NCBI GenBank assembly: GCA_023428465.1 | Contig: JAEYXM010000246.1 | Location: 1 to 8,901 of the forward strand | Direction of reading: 5' to 3' | Source of the DNA: Actinomycetes bacterium | GTDB taxonomy: Bacteria > Actinomycetota > Actinomycetes > Actinomycetales > Cellulomonadaceae | Length of the DNA stretch: 8,901 nucleotides | Shown here: one piece after another, positions 1 to 5,672 of the stretch | Numbering within the stretch: the first letter of the stretch is position 1 | Layout: the number at the start of each line of letters is the position of its first letter | Position numbers and translations under genes: made by a program | Notes under the pieces: model-generated | Told to the model about the DNA's origin: nothing | The model's database searches: none | Seen by the model: only the letters and a program-made list of their open reading frames with translations

Positions 1-656
1 CCGAGCTCCTCCGCGAGCTCCACGACGGGACGGTCGTGGAAGAACAGCTCCTCGACGATGTAGCGGAGCCGCTCGGGCAGGCTCGCGACGCCGGCGGACA
101 GGTAGCGCAGCTTCTCGTTCGCGAGGAGCGAGGCCTCCGGGCCGGGAGCGGTGTCGACGACGACGTCGTGCACCTCGGGGCCGAAGCCCTCGATGCTCAG
201 GACGCGGGTCTCCGCGTCGCCGCGGGCGGCGTCCACGCCGTCCTCACCGACGCCGAGTGCCTCGGCCAGCTCCGCCTTGGAGGGCACGCGCCCGAGGTGG
301 CTGGTGAGCTCGTCGCTGACCTCCGCCATCTGGCGGGCGCGGCGGCGCGCACCACGCGACAGCCAGTCCATCCCGCGCAGCTCGTCGATGAGCGCGCCGC
401 GGATCCGCAGGGCGGCGTACCGCTCGAACGGCACCCCGGTCTCCGGGTCGTAGGCACGGGCGGCCTTCACCAGGGCGAGGGCGCCCGCCGACGCGAGGTC
501 GGCACGCGAGACGTACGCCGGGACGCGGCCGAGCACCGCGTTGACGTGGTATCCGATGAGCGGCAGGTTGGCGAGGACGAGGGCGTCGCTACCGCTGGCG
601 TCGATGGTCACGAATGGCGTTTCGACGGTGCCGATCGGCGACTTGAGAACGTTCAC
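1..656 (-). CDS. fliA: Flagellar sigma factor, FliA/WhiG family (3' end outside window)
   Basis: This is an alternative RNA polymerase sigma factor (sigma-28 type) that in other bacteria directs transcription of late flagellar and chemotaxis genes. Reading the minus strand from a GTG at 656 gives 218 codons with no stop before the left edge. Region 2 is clear: residues about 26-105 carry LPLIGYHV, then RAYDPETGVPFERYAALRIR, then GALIDELRGMDW, the WhiG/FliA form of the core-binding and -10-recognition helices. A region 3-like helix pair follows (VPSKAELAEALGV, about 124-136). Region 4 begins at about 193 (LPERLRYIVEELFF) and is cut inside its helix-turn-helix (ELAEELG). Family members are about 240-260 aa, so some 30 residues are missing. 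The usual DDLxQAG in region 2.2 is ADLASAG here; I think this is typical of motile actinobacteria. The reading frame stays open upstream, with another GTG near 744, and no good ribosome binding site precedes 656, so the start is uncertain. The gene is divergent from the flagellar operon at 954, which it probably activates (inference). Confidence 0.92.
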   Translation of the reverse strand, partial: MNVLKSPIGTVETPFVTIDASGSDALVLANLPLIGYHVNAVLGRVPAYVSRADLASAGALALVKAARAYDPETGVPFERYAALRIRGALIDELRGMDWLSRGARRRARQMAEVSDELTSHLGRVPSKAELAEALGVGEDGVDAARGDAETRVLSIEGFGPEVHDVVVDTAPGPEASLLANEKLRYLSAGVASLPERLRYIVEELFFHDRPVVELAEEL

Positions 657-753
657 CCGGTCGAGGGTCGATAACGATTTCGAGCCGGTGCGAGCCTGCT
701 TCCGCCTGTTCGTCCATTTTCGGCATGCGGAGAAACCGGACACGCGGCGTTCG

Positions 754-765
754 TGAGGAGCTTTC
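754..765 (+). repeat. First copy of the 12-base block TGAGGAGCTTTC
   Basis: TGAGGAGCTTTC here recurs exactly at 939-950, where it is the ribosome binding site of flgN. The GAGGAG core of this first copy lies eight bases before a GTG at 769, so it has the layout of a working ribosome binding site. The match between copies is seen directly; its function is inferred. Confidence 0.6.
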
Positions 766-768
766 TCT

Positions 769-882
769 GTGGTGAGGATCACACTGGTAGGTGTGTGTCG
801 CACGCGTGTGATTACTCCGTTCCTTCACCCGCTCCGGCGCACGCACCCGCCGCGCCCCAGGTTGGTCACCCTCGACCCGTAA
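769..882 (+). CDS. Possible 37-codon leader ORF upstream of flgN
   Basis: This short ORF starts at GTG 769 (a second GTG follows at 772) and ends at TAA 880-882. It is preceded by GAGGAG at 755-760, in the same arrangement as at flgN. The product would be 37 residues, rich in Arg and Pro (RTHPPRPRLVTLDP at the C-terminus), with a short hydrophobic start (ITLVGV). I recognise no family. It ends about 70 bases before flgN, so if real it could be a translated leader affecting flgN operon expression. Against it, the product does not look like a folded protein and a short open frame is easy to get by chance in GC-rich DNA. The only positive evidence is the ribosome binding site and its exact duplication. 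Confidence 0.25.
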   Translation: MVRITLVGVCRTRVITPFLHPLRRTHPPRPRLVTLDP

Positions 883-938
883 CAATGAGGCGAGGGCGGA
901 CGATCTGCCAGATGACCCGGCGGATGACCGGGACGACC

Positions 939-950
939 TGAGGAGCTTTC
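939..950 (+). promoter_or_regulatory. flgN ribosome binding site (second copy of TGAGGAGCTTTC)
   Basis: GAGGAG at 940-945 lies eight bases before the GTG at 954 and fixes that codon as the flgN start. The same 12 bases occur at 754-765. Just upstream, GATGACC occurs twice (911-917 and 923-929), a minor direct repeat. Confidence 0.7.
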
Positions 951-953
951 GCC

Positions 954-1436
954 GTGAGCCTGAACGAGTTCTCCGGGGTGCTGTGGCGGGAACGCCAGCT
1001 CCTGGACCTCCTGCTGTTCAAGCTCGAGGAGGAGCAGCTCATCCTCACCAGCGGTCGCACGCAGTGGCTCGGTCACGCCACGCGTGAGGTCGAAGCGGTG
1101 CTCGCCCAGATCCGCGAGGCCGAGCTCGGCCGCTCGATCGAGGCGGACGAGGCGTGCCGCCAGGTGGGGATCGAGCCCGGCAGCAGCCTGCTCACCATCG
1201 CCACGCACGCGCCCGCGCCGTGGCGCGACGTCCTCACCCAGCACCACGAGGCGTTCGTCAGCCTCACCGAGCAGATCAACGCCCTCGCCGAGGGCAACCG
1301 CGAGCTGCTCGCGACGTCGCACCGCGCCGCGCAGGAGACCCTCCTGAGCATCACGGAGAGCGTCCAGACGTACGACCCACGCGGGGTCGCCGCCGCAGCC
1401 GGCGGTGCGGCCACCATGCTGGACCAGGCCCTGTGA
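954..1436 (+). CDS. flgN: Flagellar export chaperone FlgN
   Basis: This 160-residue protein matches the FlgN family in size, predicted all-helical character and position directly before flgK and flgL. FlgN is a cytosolic chaperone that binds the C-termini of FlgK and FlgL, keeps them unfolded and delivers them to the flagellar type III export gate. The N-terminal part (residues about 3-35: LNEFSGVLWRERQLLDLLLF, then KLEEEQLIL) has the heptad-like leucine pattern typical of the family, followed by long amphipathic helices up to about residue 140. The C-terminal tail is Ala/Gly-rich and probably flexible. The start is GTG 954, set by GAGGAG at 940-945. The stop (1434-1436) is seven bases before the flgK start, so the two are probably translationally coupled. 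FlgN sequences diverge strongly, so the call rests on helical pattern, length and context together. Confidence 0.85.
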   Translation: MSLNEFSGVLWRERQLLDLLLFKLEEEQLILTSGRTQWLGHATREVEAVLAQIREAELGRSIEADEACRQVGIEPGSSLLTIATHAPAPWRDVLTQHHEAFVSLTEQINALAEGNRELLATSHRAAQETLLSITESVQTYDPRGVAAAAGGAATMLDQAL

Positions 1437-1443
1437 GGCGCGC

Positions 1444-2862
1444 GTGAGCTCCTTCTCCGGACTGTCCACCGCACTGTCGTCGCTCATCGCGCAGCGGCAG
1501 GCACTCGACGTCGCCGGCCAGAACATCGCCAATGCGAACACGGTCGGCTACACGCGTCAGCGCGCCTCGATGCAGGCCATCGAGGCCCTCTCCGCGCCGT
1601 CCATGTACTCCGCCGGCCTCGTCGCCGGGCACGGGGTCAAGGTCACGTCGATCGACCGGCTCGGCGACATCTTCCTCGACGCGCGGCTGCGCTCGGAGAC
1701 GTCCGGGTCGGCGTTCCACCGCGCCCAGGCCGACGCGCTCGGCCGCCTCGAGACCACCATGAAGGAGCCCGCGGACAACGGCGTCGCCGCGCAGCTCGCG
1801 CAGTTCTGGGCGGACTGGCAGGACGTCGCCAACTCGCCCGAGGACGCCGCCGCGCGCAACGTCCTGCTCGGGGACGCCGCCGCGCTCGCCAGCCGCATCT
1901 CCGGCGGGTACCGGGACGTCGAGACACAGTGGAACCAGCTGCGCACCGAGGCCTCCACGCTCGCGGTCGAGGTCAACAACACGGCCACCGCCGTCGCACA
2001 CCTGAACGAGCAGATCCGCTCGATCCTCGTCTCCGGCGGCTCGGCGAACGAGCTCATCGACCAGCGCAGCCTGCTCGTCACCAAGCTGTCCGGCCTCGTC
2101 GGGGCCGAGGGCCGCGAGCGCGAGGACGGCACCCTCGACGTCATGGTCGCCGGCAACGCGCTCGTGCGCGGCGTCGCAGCGAAGGCCGTCGAGGTCGCGG
2201 GCTCCCGGGTCATGGAGGAGGCCACCGCCACCCCGCCCGCCGGCGACGAGGTGCGCCTCGTGTGGTCCGCCGACCCGAGCGTCCCGCTCGCCGCCCGCGG
2301 CGGCACCCTCGCGAGCCACATCGCCGCACTCGCCCCGGAGGGCATGCTCGCGAACGCGGCCGGCAAGTGGAACGGGCTCGCCGAGTCACTGCGCACCACC
2401 GTGAACGGCGCGCACGCAGCGGCCGCCGGCCTGGACGGCGTCAGCGGACGCGACTTCTTCGGCACCGGTCCCGGCCCGGCCGCGACCGCCCTGCGCGTCG
2501 CGATCACCGACCCCCGGCACGTCGCCGCCGCGACCCCCGGCTCGGGCACCTTCGACGGCTCCGCCGCCGACGCCATCGCGCTCCTCGCGAACACCCCCGA
2601 CGGACCCGACTCGCTGTGGCGCGCGTTCGTCGTCGACGTGGGCGTGCAGACGCGCGCGGCGACGCAGCGCGCCGGCGTGACCGAGGCGGCCCGCGCGACC
2701 GCCGAGAACCTTCAACTCTCCTCCGCGAGCGTCGATCTGGATGAGGAGGCGATCACGTTGCTCGCCTACCAGCGGGCCTACGAAGGAGCGGCGCGGGTGA
2801 TGACGGCGATCGACGAGATGCTCGACGTGCTCATCAACCGCACCGGCGTAGTGGGGAGGTAA
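1444..2862 (+). CDS. flgK: Flagellar hook-associated protein 1 (FlgK)
   Basis: FlgK is the first of the two junction proteins between hook and filament, exported through the flagellar type III apparatus and assembled outside the cell. The 472-residue product has the diagnostic N-terminus (FSGLSTALSSLIAQRQALDV followed by AGQNIANANTVGYTRQRA), the rod/hook/HAP motif that forms the D0 coiled coil. Its C-terminus is equally diagnostic: SVDLDEEAITLLAYQRAYEG, then ARVMTAIDEMLDVLINRTGV. Between them, residues about 90-200 keep the FlgK pattern (QLAQFWADWQDVANSPEDAA; NELIDQRSLLVTKLSGLVG), and a variable surface domain follows. Length is somewhat below the enteric protein (about 550 aa), with the difference in the variable middle. 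I chose GTG 1444 rather than ATG 1405: GAGG at 1435-1438 is well placed, the family motif begins right after it, and 1405 would overlap flgN by 32 bases with an unrelated leader. No signal peptide is present, as expected for this export route. Confidence 0.96.
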   Translation: MSSFSGLSTALSSLIAQRQALDVAGQNIANANTVGYTRQRASMQAIEALSAPSMYSAGLVAGHGVKVTSIDRLGDIFLDARLRSETSGSAFHRAQADALGRLETTMKEPADNGVAAQLAQFWADWQDVANSPEDAAARNVLLGDAAALASRISGGYRDVETQWNQLRTEASTLAVEVNNTATAVAHLNEQIRSILVSGGSANELIDQRSLLVTKLSGLVGAEGREREDGTLDVMVAGNALVRGVAAKAVEVAGSRVMEEATATPPAGDEVRLVWSADPSVPLAARGGTLASHIAALAPEGMLANAAGKWNGLAESLRTTVNGAHAAAAGLDGVSGRDFFGTGPGPAATALRVAITDPRHVAAATPGSGTFDGSAADAIALLANTPDGPDSLWRAFVVDVGVQTRAATQRAGVTEAARATAENLQLSSASVDLDEEAITLLAYQRAYEGAARVMTAIDEMLDVLINRTGVVGR

Positions 2863-2865
2863 CCC

Positions 2866-3792
2866 GTGATCGGTCGCGTGACGCACCAGACGGTTCAGCG
2901 CACGGCGCTGGCGAACCTCCAGCTCAACCTGGGCAAGATGGCCGACCTGCAGGGCCGCATGTCCGGCGGCAAGGTCATCACCAAGCCGTCCGACGACCCC
3001 GGTGGCACCGCGAAAGCCCTCGGCCTGCGTGCCGACCGCCGCGCCGCGGAGCAGTACGCGCGCAACATCGACAACGGCATCGGCTGGCTCTCGACCGTCG
3101 ACACCGCGATCGGCACCGCGACGGACTCGCTGCGCCGCGCCCGCGACCTCACCGTCCAGGGCGCGAACACGGGCGCCATGAGCCCCGCCGCCCGCGAGGC
3201 CATCGCGATCGAGCTCGAGGGCATCCGCGACGCACTGCTCTCCCAGGCCAACGGCCGCTACCTCGGCCGGTCGGTGTTCGCCGGCACGTCCGACGCCGCG
3301 ACCGCCTTCAACGGCGCGGCAGGCACCCCGCCGTACGCCTTCAACGGCGCGGCCGCCGGCACCGTCGAGCGCCGGATCGCCACCGACACGACCGTCCGCG
3401 TGGACGCCGACGGCGCGGGCGTCTTCGGCGTCGGCGCCTGGGACGCCGCCGGGCCGGGCACAGGCGGCTCCGTCTTCGGCCTGCTCGACCAGATCGCCGC
3501 CGACCTGCGGGCCGGCCTCGACGTCCGGGAGCGTCTCAACGACATCGACACCCGGATGGATGCCATGCTGAGCGAGCGCGCCGCGGTCGGCACGCGCTAC
3601 GGCATGCTCGAGTCTGCACAGAAGACCAACGCGATGGCGGTCGTGGAGCTCAAGGGCCAGATCGCCGCCGTGGAGGACATCGACCTGGCGGAGGTCATCG
3701 TGGAGCTCCAGTCGCAGGAGGTCGCCTACCAGGCGGCGCTCGGAGCCACGTCCCGCGTCCTGCAGCCGAGCCTCCTGGAGTTCCTCCGATGA
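2866..3792 (+). CDS. flgL: Flagellar hook-associated protein 3 (FlgL)
   Basis: FlgL is the second hook-filament junction protein, sitting between FlgK and flagellin. The 308-residue product has the flagellin-like N-terminal D0/D1 helices: RVTHQTVQRTALANLQLNL, then MADLQGRMSGGKVITKPSDDP, where the GxxITKPSDDP segment is the hallmark shared with flagellin. The C-terminal helices are present (DIDTRMDAMLSERAAVGTRY; DIDLAEVIVELQSQEVAYQA; ATSRVLQPSLLEFL). The small middle domain (about residues 140-210) holds an in-frame 11-residue duplication (AFNGAAGTPPY / AFNGAAAGTVE). GTG 2866 is preceded by GGGGAGG at 2853-2859, which overlaps the end of flgK, and only three bases separate the genes. The stop overlaps the fliW start in an ATGA. 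It could in principle be called a short flagellin, but its place directly after flgK and its ending favour FlgL. Confidence 0.95.
   Translation: MIGRVTHQTVQRTALANLQLNLGKMADLQGRMSGGKVITKPSDDPGGTAKALGLRADRRAAEQYARNIDNGIGWLSTVDTAIGTATDSLRRARDLTVQGANTGAMSPAAREAIAIELEGIRDALLSQANGRYLGRSVFAGTSDAATAFNGAAGTPPYAFNGAAAGTVERRIATDTTVRVDADGAGVFGVGAWDAAGPGTGGSVFGLLDQIAADLRAGLDVRERLNDIDTRMDAMLSERAAVGTRYGMLESAQKTNAMAVVELKGQIAAVEDIDLAEVIVELQSQEVAYQAALGATSRVLQPSLLEFLR
3304..3369 (+). repeat. 33-bp tandem duplication inside flgL
   Basis: The 17 bases GCCTTCAACGGCGCGGC occur at 3304-3320 and again at 3337-3353, exactly 33 bases apart and in frame. The two 33-base units then diverge at their 3' ends. This encodes AFNGAAGTPPY followed by AFNGAAAGTVE in the variable domain of FlgL. 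Confidence 0.8.
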
Positions 3793-4208
3793 GCGTTCTC
3801 GTCGCGGTCGACGACGCCGCCGCACGGCACCTGCCCGACCACCTGCAGTTCGTCACCCCGCCCCCGGGCATGATGACGCTCCGCGACTTCACGCTCGACG
3901 CGCTCGACGAGGTCGGCGCACTCTTCGCGATGCGCTCCACGGAGTCCGACGGCGTGCGGCTCTTCGTCGTGCCGCCCCGCGTCTACGTCCCCGAGTACTC
4001 CCCGCGCATCGACGCCGCGACCCGGGAGGCGCTCGAGCTGGGCGACGACGCGCCCGTGTTCCTCGTCGTCGTGCACCCGGGCAAGGACGGTGAGCCGCCG
4101 ACGGCGAACCTCCTCGCCCCCGTCGCGGTGAACCCGCGCACCGGCGCGGCCCTGCAGGTCGTCCTCGAGGACGACTGGCCGCTGCGCGCCCCGCTCGTCG
4201 CCGCCTGA
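3789..4208 (+). CDS. fliW: Flagellar assembly factor FliW
   Basis: FliW is a small cytosolic beta-barrel protein. In Bacillus and Campylobacter it binds either flagellin or the RNA-binding translational repressor CsrA, so that flagellin mRNA is translated only when flagellin is being exported. The 139-residue product has the usual length and the family's ordered motifs: FVTPPPGMMTLRDFTLDALD (residues about 21-40), the loop VPPRVYVPEYSPRID (about 61-75), the core strand PVFLVVVHPG, and the signature TANLLAPVAVNPRTG (about 105-119) followed by LQVVLEDDWPLR. The ATG at 3789 overlaps the flgL stop (ATGA), with GGAG at 3777-3780. In many Firmicutes csrA follows fliW directly; here no csrA-sized frame with its sequence is seen, and an EAL/HDOD gene comes next. 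An 11-base tandem repeat (4199-4209 and 4210-4220) duplicates the sequence around the stop codon. Confidence 0.93.
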   Translation: MSVLVAVDDAAARHLPDHLQFVTPPPGMMTLRDFTLDALDEVGALFAMRSTESDGVRLFVVPPRVYVPEYSPRIDAATREALELGDDAPVFLVVVHPGKDGEPPTANLLAPVAVNPRTGAALQVVLEDDWPLRAPLVAA

Positions 4209-4288
4209 CCGCCGCCTGACTCCTCACGCCGGCTCGTCACCGGCCGATGGGAAGCGCGCAGCCGACGAATGCCCGAAGGGAGCCGACT

Positions 4289-5524
4289 GTGCCGAACACC
4301 CTGCCCGAGGTGGTCCGCGTCGCCGAGGAGGTGCCGCACAAGTCCGACGTGACCGTGCACCGCCTGCCGGTCGTCGCGATGGACGGCCGCATCATCGGCT
4401 ACTCGGTGACCATCACGGGCGCGGACCCCGAGGGCCCCGACGCCGCCGAGGCGCTCTACCTCGACCTGGACCTCGCGCACGTCGTCGCGGACCGGTACGC
4501 GTTCCTGCCCGCCACGCGCGCGATGCTCGAGGGCTACGTGCCGACGCCGGTCGTGCCCGGGCGCCTCGTGCTCGACCTGCCGCGCGGCTACGCGAACGTG
4601 CACGGCGCCGTCGGGCAGGCCGCGGCCCTGTGCAACCTCGGCATGGCCCTGTCGCTGCCCGGCTTCACCGGTGAGCAGCACCAGGTGGACCTGCTCCCGT
4701 GCCTGGCGTTCGTCGTCGTCGACGCCCTGAACCCGCTGCTGCCGCGCCTGGTCCACCGGGCGCACGCCGCCGGGGTGCGCGTGCTCGCGACCGGCGTCGA
4801 CACCGAGGAGCTGCGCGACGCGTGCCACGCGGCCGGCGTCGACGGCATCCGGATGCTCCCCGAGCAGGCCGAGACCCCTACGCTCCCGACGCAGCGCGGC
4901 CCCCTGCCGCCGGCGCGCGTCCTGCGCGCGGGCGAGATGCAGTGCCTCGCGATCATGCACCTGCTCGCCCAGCCCGACGTCTCCTTCGCCGACGTCTCCC
5001 AGGTCATCGAGACCGACCCCGTCCTGACCCTGCGCGTGCTCCACCTCGTCAACAGCGGCGCGTACGCCCTGACGCAGCAGGTCGACACGGTGCGCCAGGC
5101 CGTCGTCCTGCTCGGCCCCCGCGAGGTGTGGACGCTCGTCGCCGCGCTCGCCATGGACTCCCGCCCCGACGGCATGGACCGGCTCTGGGTCATCCTCGCG
5201 CGCGCCATGACCTGCGAGGCGCTCGCCGACGACTCCGCCGCCTACACCGTCGGCATGCTCTCGGCGCTCGCGCAGCAGCTCGGCGTGCCCGTGGACGCGG
5301 TGCTCGAGAAGGTCGGCGTGTCCGACGTCGTCGCCTCCGCCATCCGCGACGAGACCGGCCCCATGGGCCTCGTCCTGCGCGCGGTGCGGGCGCACGAGCA
5401 GTCCGACTCCGCGGGCGTCCTGCGCACCGGCATGCTCCCGGGCGACGTGTCGCGCGTGTACCTTGAGTGCCTGCGCGACGCCCTGGCCATCGCGCGGACC
5501 GTCACCCGGGACCCGGGGAACTGA
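4289..5524 (+). CDS. HDOD-domain protein with degenerate EAL-like N-terminus
   Basis: This 411-residue protein has the YuxH/CdgJ-type architecture: an EAL-like domain (residues about 20-205) followed by an HDOD domain (about 211-400). HDOD domains are HD-superfamily folds without the metal-binding residues and serve as signalling or scaffolding modules. The HDOD part is recognisable (VSQVIETDPVLTLRVLHLVN, SGAYAL, then VRQAVVLLGPREVW). The EAL part keeps the fold pattern (VTVHRLPVVAMDGRIIGY; GRLVLDLPR; LAFVVVDALNP; LATGVDTEEL), but the catalytic positions look lost: GYSV at 37-40 replaces GYE(A/L), and SLPGF at 122-126 replaces the DDF metal site. It probably neither cleaves cyclic di-GMP nor binds it in the usual way. 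GTG 4289 is chosen over ATG 4247 because AAGGGAG at 4276-4282 is ideally spaced. The 80-bp gap after fliW contains only a weak 5-bp hairpin, so it is probably co-transcribed, suggesting a role in flagellar control (inference). Confidence 0.88.
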   Translation: MPNTLPEVVRVAEEVPHKSDVTVHRLPVVAMDGRIIGYSVTITGADPEGPDAAEALYLDLDLAHVVADRYAFLPATRAMLEGYVPTPVVPGRLVLDLPRGYANVHGAVGQAAALCNLGMALSLPGFTGEQHQVDLLPCLAFVVVDALNPLLPRLVHRAHAAGVRVLATGVDTEELRDACHAAGVDGIRMLPEQAETPTLPTQRGPLPPARVLRAGEMQCLAIMHLLAQPDVSFADVSQVIETDPVLTLRVLHLVNSGAYALTQQVDTVRQAVVLLGPREVWTLVAALAMDSRPDGMDRLWVILARAMTCEALADDSAAYTVGMLSALAQQLGVPVDAVLEKVGVSDVVASAIRDETGPMGLVLRAVRAHEQSDSAGVLRTGMLPGDVSRVYLECLRDALAIARTVTRDPGN

Positions 5525-5534
5525 CGCCCGCAGG

Positions 5535-5558
5535 CCGCGTCCTCGGACGCGGATTTTC
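5535..5558 (+). terminator. Rho-independent terminator closing the flagellar operon
   Basis: CCGCGTCC (5535-5542) pairs perfectly with GGACGCGG (5545-5552). A 7-bp stem with a CTCG tetraloop is the likely folded form. ATTTTC follows directly, a clear T-run in very GC-rich DNA. It starts 11 bases after the HDOD stop codon. Confidence 0.8.
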
Positions 5559-5559
5559 A

Positions 5560-5585
5560 CCCGCGGTCTCCGAGACATCCGCGGG
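5560..5585. repeat. Second inverted repeat behind the terminator
   Basis: CCCGCGG (5560-5566) pairs with CCGCGGG (5579-5585). Between them, GTCTC and GAGAC form a smaller nested palindrome (5566-5576). There is no T-run, so it may back up the terminator, stabilise an RNA end, or be a protein-binding site before the SLH gene. Which of these applies cannot be told from sequence. Confidence 0.5.
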
Positions 5586-5672
5586 GACCGTGCGGAACGG
5601 TGTCCGAGGCGCGACGAGCCCGTCCTCTACGGTGGCCGTCCGCAGACCATCGTCACGTCAGGAGAGGTAGAC
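5586..5672 (+). promoter_or_regulatory. Presumed promoter and leader of the SLH-protein gene
   Basis: The gene after this stretch follows a strong terminator, so it probably has its own promoter here. TACGGT at 5628-5633 is a weak -10 candidate without a recognisable -35. GGAGAGG at 5661-5667 is a strong ribosome binding site five bases before ATG 5673. A 5-bp hairpin (ACCGT/ACGGT, 5587-5601) is present. Only the ribosome binding site is firm. Confidence 0.35.

Larger units (their letters stand above)
657..953. promoter_or_regulatory. Divergent intergenic control region between fliA and flgN
   Basis: This stretch of about 300 bp separates the divergent sigma factor gene and the flgN operon, so promoters for both are expected here. 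It is visibly less GC-rich than the flanking genes. I found no convincing -35/-10 pair. On the plus strand, GTCGATAA at 667-674 matches the sigma-28/WhiG -10 consensus GCCGATAA at 7 of 8 bases, but no TAAA-like -35 lies 15-16 bases upstream. On the minus strand, GCCGAAAA (724 down to 717) also matches at 7 of 8, again without a good -35. TAACAAT at 880-886 is an AT-rich patch that could be a -10, but it has no properly spaced -35. The region also contains a duplicated Shine-Dalgarno block (754-765 and 939-950) and a possible leader ORF, listed separately. Confidence 0.45.

Noticed and set aside
36..674. Plus-strand open frame opposite the sigma factor
   Set aside because: The minus strand gives an unmistakable FliA/WhiG-type sequence; the plus-strand product resembles nothing.
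1405..1443. Upstream ATG start for flgK at 1405
   Set aside because: It adds 13 residues unlike any FlgK and overlaps flgN. GTG 1444 has a well-placed GAGG and leads straight into the conserved N-terminus.
4247..4288. Upstream ATG start for the HDOD protein at 4247
   Set aside because: No ribosome binding site precedes it, whereas AAGGGAG at 4276-4282 is ideally placed for GTG 4289.
4209..4288. A small csrA gene after fliW
   Set aside because: The gap is too short for the usual 60-80 residue CsrA and contains no matching sequence.
825..5578. Long open frames on the minus strand across the flagellar operon (for example 825-1541, 2386-3825 and 3983-5578)
   Set aside because: They lie opposite well-recognised flagellar genes. 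Their products are low-complexity, rich in Arg, Gly and Ala, and resemble no family, as expected from third-position GC bias.
5463..5672. N-terminal extension of the SLH protein from 5463
   Set aside because: It would overlap the HDOD gene, run through a terminator and bury the signal peptide. ATG 5673 has a strong GGAGAGG.
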